DNA of 8,804 bases from Pseudomonadota bacterium (GTDB lineage Bacteria; Pseudomonadota; Alphaproteobacteria; Acetobacterales; Acetobacteraceae), in NCBI GenBank assembly GCA_021798375.1, contig JAJZHU010000080.1, positions 1 to 8,804 of the forward strand, read 5' to 3'. The notes beneath the pieces were generated by a model that saw nothing but the letters and a program-made list of their open reading frames with translations, made no database searches and was not told the origin of the DNA. Each line of letters opens with the position of its first letter. The stretch's first letter is position 1. Positions 6,415-8,804 of this stretch are shown here, piece after piece. The translations under genes were made by a program, and so were the position numbers.

Positions 6415-6429
6415 GAACGGTGCTTGAAC
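6415..6429. promoter_or_regulatory. LexA-type (SOS) box upstream of the TusA-like gene
   Basis: GAAC-GGTGCTT-GAAC is a perfect alphaproteobacterial LexA operator, the reverse complement form of the box before uvrA. It ends four bases before the ATG at 6434 and lies 70 bases upstream of the divergent kinase start. By eye these are the only two perfect copies in the window. The closeness to the start codon implies a very short leader or a roadblock position. LexA binding is inferred, not shown. Confidence 0.6.
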
Positions 6430-6433
6430 CCAG

Positions 6434-6694
6434 ATGAATGAGACGATCCTCGATGTCAAAGGCATGACCTGCCCGTTGCCGGTGTTGCGGACCAATCGCG
6501 TTTTGCGCGGTTTGGACGCCGGGGCGCGGCTGCGCGTATTGGCGACGGATCGCGCTTCGGTGGCGGATTTTCAGATTTATTGCCGCGAATCCGGTCATGC
6601 GTTGCTGTCGTGGAGCGAGGAGAAATCCCGCGACGGCAGCGGCGTGTTTCATTTCGTCATCCGCAAGCGGGCGGTGGAACCGGTGGAGATTTAA
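6434..6694 (+). CDS. TusA-family sulfurtransferase / sulfur-carrier protein
   Basis: Small cytoplasmic protein of 86 residues in the TusA/SirA/YedF family. Family members carry persulfide sulfur on a cysteine for tRNA thiolation, molybdenum cofactor synthesis or sulfur metabolism. The hallmark is MTCPLPVL near the N-terminus: C13 is the expected persulfide cysteine within the CPxP motif. A typical beta-alpha-beta pattern follows, including 'LRVLATDRASVADF' and the late 'FHFVIRKR' strand. The ATG at 6434 gives the normal N-terminus (LDVKGMTCP). I see no good Shine-Dalgarno; GGAG at 6409-6412 is too distant. A perfect LexA-type box ends four bases upstream. The deacetylase-family gene begins nine bases after the stop, so the two probably share a transcript. 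The family has paralogues, so I do not assign tusA itself. Confidence 0.93.
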   Translation: MNETILDVKGMTCPLPVLRTNRVLRGLDAGARLRVLATDRASVADFQIYCRESGHALLSWSEEKSRDGSGVFHFVIRKRAVEPVEI

Positions 6695-6703
6695 CCCCCT
6701 TCG

Positions 6704-7624
6704 ATGACCGTCGCGCTTTTCACCCACAGCGCCTGTTTGCGTCACGAGATGGGCGAGGGGCACCCCGAATGTCCGGATCGTTTGCGGGTGGTGTTGCGGG
6801 CGTTGGAGCATCCCGATTTCGCGGCGTTGTTGCGTGAGGAAGCGCCTGTTGCCTCGCGCGAGGATTTGTTGCGGGCCCACACGCCGGCCTATGTCGATCA
6901 CATACTGGGATTGAATCCCGGCCCCGATGAATTGATCGCGCTGGACGGCGATACGCTGGTGGGGCCGGGCTCGATCGAGGCTGTGCTGCGTGCGGCGGGC
7001 GGGGCCGTGGCGGCGGTGGGGGCGGTGCTGGATGGTTGGGCGCGGGCGGCTTTTGTCGCGGTGCGCCCGCCGGGACATCATGCCGAAGCGGCGCGTTCGA
7101 TGGGTTTTTGTCTGTTTTCCAATGCGGCGATCGCGGCGCTGGTGGCGCGCGTGCGCGTCGGGCGCGTGGCGGTGGTGGATTTCGATGTTCATCACGGCAA
7201 CGGCACGGCGGCGATTTTGGCCGGGCGCGAGGGGATGTTTTATGCCTCGTCGCACCAATTCCCCTGTTATCCCGGCACCGGCGCCAATCCCGCGTTACGC
7301 CCCGGCGGGATTGATGTGCCGTTGCGGCCAGGCACCGGCAGCGCGGCGTTCCGGGCGGCTTATAGCGACGTGCTGCTGCCCGCGCTGGATCGTTTTGCCC
7401 CGGAACTATTGATTATTTCGGCCGGATTCGACGCGCACAAGGCCGATCCGCTGGCCCAATTGCGCTTGGAAACATCCGATTTTGCCTGGGTGACGGCGGA
7501 ACTGATGCGCATCGCCGACCGTCACGCCGCCGGTCGAGTCGTATCCATACTGGAAGGCGGCTATGATTTGCCAGCCTTGGCAGCCTCAACCGCCGCCCAC
7601 GTCCGCACCCTATTGCGACTTTAA
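6704..7624 (+). CDS. Histone deacetylase-family zinc hydrolase
   Basis: Arginase-fold zinc hydrolase of 306 residues in the bacterial HDAC-like family, which includes acetoin-utilisation proteins and acetylpolyamine amidohydrolases. It probably removes acyl groups from an amide nitrogen; the substrate cannot be told from sequence. Active-site features are complete: the HH pair at 125-126 (RPPGHHAE), zinc ligands D161 and H163 (DFDVHHGNGT) and D243 (SAGFDAHKADPL), and the catalytic Y287 (EGGYDL). The early GHPECPDR (19-26) is typical. It follows the TusA-like gene by nine bases with no clear Shine-Dalgarno of its own, suggesting translational coupling. In alphaproteobacteria a deacetylase-family gene commonly lies upstream of xseB and dxs, as here. 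A terminator-like palindrome lies shortly after the stop. Protein deacetylase and acetylpolyamine hydrolase activities are both plausible. Confidence 0.94.
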   Translation: MTVALFTHSACLRHEMGEGHPECPDRLRVVLRALEHPDFAALLREEAPVASREDLLRAHTPAYVDHILGLNPGPDELIALDGDTLVGPGSIEAVLRAAGGAVAAVGAVLDGWARAAFVAVRPPGHHAEAARSMGFCLFSNAAIAALVARVRVGRVAVVDFDVHHGNGTAAILAGREGMFYASSHQFPCYPGTGANPALRPGGIDVPLRPGTGSAAFRAAYSDVLLPALDRFAPELLIISAGFDAHKADPLAQLRLETSDFAWVTAELMRIADRHAAGRVVSILEGGYDLPALAASTAAHVRTLLRL

Positions 7625-7642
7625 GTGGTCAAAAGTTTTTTG

Positions 7643-7664
7643 CTTCTTTTTTACAAAAAAGAAG
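7643..7664 (+). terminator. AT-rich inverted repeat, probable terminator after the deacetylase gene
   Basis: CTTCTTTTTT and AAAAAAGAAG form a perfect 10-bp inverted repeat around AC, 18 bases after the deacetylase stop codon. A pyrimidine-rich stretch with TCTTTTTT follows at about 7684-7691, but no U-run follows the stem directly. The stem is therefore a weak intrinsic terminator, and I call it by position and symmetry. From memory, similar AT-rich palindromes recur between genes in some Rhodospirillales. Confidence 0.5.
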
Positions 7665-7688
7665 AGCCTTGCTTATCCTTTCCTCTTT

Positions 7689-7717
7689 TTTACATTTAAC
7701 TTTTTATTTTGTTAAGT
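7689..7717 (+). promoter_or_regulatory. Candidate promoter for xseB-dxs
   Basis: TTTACA (7689-7694), five of six bases matching the -35 consensus, is followed after 17 bases by TTAAGT (7712-7717), a poor -10. The region is strongly AT-rich. An inverted repeat, TTAAC-N10-GTTAA (7696-7715), overlaps it and could be an operator. The TTAA spacing is 12, not the 7 expected of a CtrA site. Confidence 0.3.
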
Positions 7718-7735
7718 TCCCTTTCCGGGTGCAAG

Positions 7736-7779
7736 CATCGCTTGGATGTGGCGCCTGTACCACATCCCCCTTGGCGATG
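7736..7779 (+). promoter_or_regulatory. Long hairpin in the xseB leader
   Basis: GGATGTGG (7744-7751) pairs perfectly with CCACATCC (7760-7767) around an 8-base loop. An outer stem, CATCGC (7736-7741) with GCGATG (7774-7779), extends it across a small internal loop. A competing hairpin, CAAGC/GCTTG (7732-7744), shares bases with the outer and inner stems. No U-run follows, so it is more likely a leader structure than a terminator. It matches no riboswitch I know. Confidence 0.45.
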
Positions 7780-7822
7780 GCGTCACAAATCGTTAGCAAT
7801 TCGGCATAGAGGGAGATTTTCC

Positions 7823-8050
7823 ATGGCTGACGATCTATCTGCTCTTTCGTTCGAGGATGCGCTGGCCGAGTTGGAGCGCATCGTGCGCGGTCTCGAGGGC
7901 GGTCAGCAAAAGCTGGAGGAAGCCATCGGCGCCTATGAGCGTGGGGCGCAACTGCGGCGTCATTGCGAGGCGAAGTTGGCCGCGGTGGAAAATCGCGTGC
8001 AGGCCATTGTGGAAACGGCGGCTGGCCCTGTGGCCGCGGATTTGGGGTAA
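7823..8050 (+). CDS. xseB: Exodeoxyribonuclease VII small subunit
   Basis: Small subunit of exonuclease VII, which degrades single-stranded DNA to oligonucleotides together with XseA in the cytoplasm. The protein is 75 residues, normal for XseB. The family pattern SFEDALAELERIVRGLEGGQ (residues 8-27) is followed by an amphipathic helix, LEEAIGAYERGAQLRRHCEAKLAAVE, that forms the helical hairpin. The start at 7823 is supported by GGGAG seven bases upstream; a longer in-frame extension to 7709 adds an arginine-rich, unlike-family leader spanning the hairpin and is rejected. dxs begins six bases after the stop, so the two form an operon. xseA is not in the window. Confidence 0.97.
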   Translation: MADDLSALSFEDALAELERIVRGLEGGQQKLEEAIGAYERGAQLRRHCEAKLAAVENRVQAIVETAAGPVAADLG

Positions 8051-8056
8051 TCTGGC

Positions 8057-8804
8057 ATGAAACCCTTCACTCCCTTGCTCGACCGCGTGCGCATCCCATC
8101 GGATTTGCGCAATTTTTCGCTCGATCAGCTCAAGCAGATCGCCGATGAATTGCGTGCCGAGACGATCGACGCGGTCAGCAGCACGGGCGGGCATTTGGGG
8201 GCTTCGCTGGGGGTGATCGAGCTTACCGTGGCGCTGCATGCGGTGTTCGATACGCCCACCGATCGGCTGATCTGGGATGTGGGGCATCAGGCCTACCCGC
8301 ACAAGATCCTCACCGGGCGGCGGGATCGCATTCGCACCCTGCGCCAGCCGGGGGGGCTTTCGGGTTTCACCAAGCGGTCTGAAAGCGAATATGATCCGTT
8401 TGGCGCGGCGCATAGCTCGACTTCGATCTCGGCGGGCCTTGGCATGGCGGTGGCGCACGATTTAAAGCGCGAGATCAAACAGGCGGACGGTGATGCGCCC
8501 GAACCCGATGTGCGTCATGTGATCGCGGTGATTGGCGATGGCTCGATGAGCGCCGGCATGGCGTATGAGGCGATGAACAACGCGGGAGCGCGCAAATCGC
8601 GGCTGATCGTGGTGCTGAACGACAACGACATGTCGATCGCCCCGCCGGTGGGGGCGATGAGTGCCTATTTGTCGCGGCTGCTGTCGTCGCGCCGTTTCAT
8701 GGGGTTGCGCGATTTTGGCGCGCGCATGGCCAGGCATTTTCCGCCGGGAATTGGACGCACGGTGAAGCGGGCCGAGGAATATGCGCGCGGCATTCTAACC
8801 GGCG
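8057..8804 (+). CDS. dxs: 1-deoxy-D-xylulose-5-phosphate synthase, N-terminal 249 residues (cut by window edge)
   Basis: Thiamine-diphosphate enzyme that condenses pyruvate and glyceraldehyde 3-phosphate, the entry step of the MEP isoprenoid pathway; the product also feeds thiamine and pyridoxal synthesis. The visible part covers about 40% of the usual 620-640 residues. Key motifs are STGGHLGASLG with H46, WDVGHQAY with H77, and the thiamine-diphosphate motif running from GDGSMSAG (160-167) to LNDNDMSI (187-194). The ATG at 8057 follows xseB after six bases, and GGGG near the xseB end may serve as Shine-Dalgarno. In several alphaproteobacteria a farnesyl diphosphate synthase gene (ispA) lies between xseB and dxs; here it does not. 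The frame is open to the window end with no irregularity. Confidence 0.97.
   Translation, partial: MKPFTPLLDRVRIPSDLRNFSLDQLKQIADELRAETIDAVSSTGGHLGASLGVIELTVALHAVFDTPTDRLIWDVGHQAYPHKILTGRRDRIRTLRQPGGLSGFTKRSESEYDPFGAAHSSTSISAGLGMAVAHDLKREIKQADGDAPEPDVRHVIAVIGDGSMSAGMAYEAMNNAGARKSRLIVVLNDNDMSIAPPVGAMSAYLSRLLSSRRFMGLRDFGARMARHFPPGIGRTVKRAEEYARGILTG

Noticed and set aside
5274..6437. A 387-codon plus-strand ORF opposite the ROK kinase
   Set aside because: Antisense to a kinase with all family motifs; composition rich in His, Gly and Arg as expected of a shadow frame.
6377..7258. A 293-codon minus-strand ORF opposite the TusA-like and deacetylase genes
   Set aside because: Both plus-strand genes carry intact catalytic motifs; the antisense product is Arg/His-rich without a recognisable domain.
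7696..7715. CtrA binding site
   Set aside because: The two TTAA halves are 12 bases apart, whereas CtrA sites use a 7-base spacer.
7625..7822. TPP riboswitch upstream of xseB-dxs
   Set aside because: None of the conserved TPP-element sequence blocks is present; the hairpins there have a different architecture.

Overview
This window looks like ordinary chromosome from a GC-rich alphaproteobacterium, most like Rhodospirillales in flavour. That placement is inferred from three things. UvrA and the ROK kinase have typical alphaproteobacterial or proteobacterial sequence features. The deacetylase–xseB–dxs order is common in that class. Two perfect copies of the alphaproteobacterial LexA operator (GTTC-N7-GTTC, or GAAC-N7-GAAC on the other strand) are present. 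There are no tRNAs, rRNAs, CRISPR arrays, insertion sequences or phage genes.

Layout. 1-1333, minus strand: the 5' part of trpD (cut by the window edge), trpG, and a 69-residue small protein of unknown function with its own Shine-Dalgarno, a good sigma-70-like promoter and a structured leader. 1334-1690: divergent intergenic region with that promoter, two hairpins and three copies of the 9-mer GGCGGGTTA. 1691-2443, plus strand: lepB (signal peptidase I). 2444-2513: short convergent gap. 2514-6344, minus strand: uvrA, preceded by a Mak-type ROK sugar kinase (fructokinase-like). 6345-6433: short divergent region. 6434-7624, plus strand: a TusA-family sulfur-carrier protein and a histone-deacetylase-family hydrolase, 9 bases apart. 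7625-7822: AT-rich gap with a terminator-like inverted repeat and a second long hairpin. 7823-8804, plus strand: xseB (exonuclease VII small subunit) and the 5' part of dxs (cut by the window edge).

Functional themes are tryptophan biosynthesis (TrpG supplies ammonia to anthranilate synthase, TrpD takes the next step), protein export (LepB), DNA repair (UvrA, XseB) and isoprenoid precursors (Dxs). The most interesting signal is regulatory. Reading by eye, I find exactly two LexA-type boxes in 8.8 kb, and both lie just upstream of start codons. One precedes uvrA, a classic SOS target, and it also settles the uvrA start. The other ends four bases before the start codon of the TusA-like gene. 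This suggests that a sulfur-carrier/deacetylase pair belongs to the SOS regulon of this organism, an association I do not know to be described. The small protein upstream of trpG, with its structured leader, is the best candidate for an uncharacterised gene.
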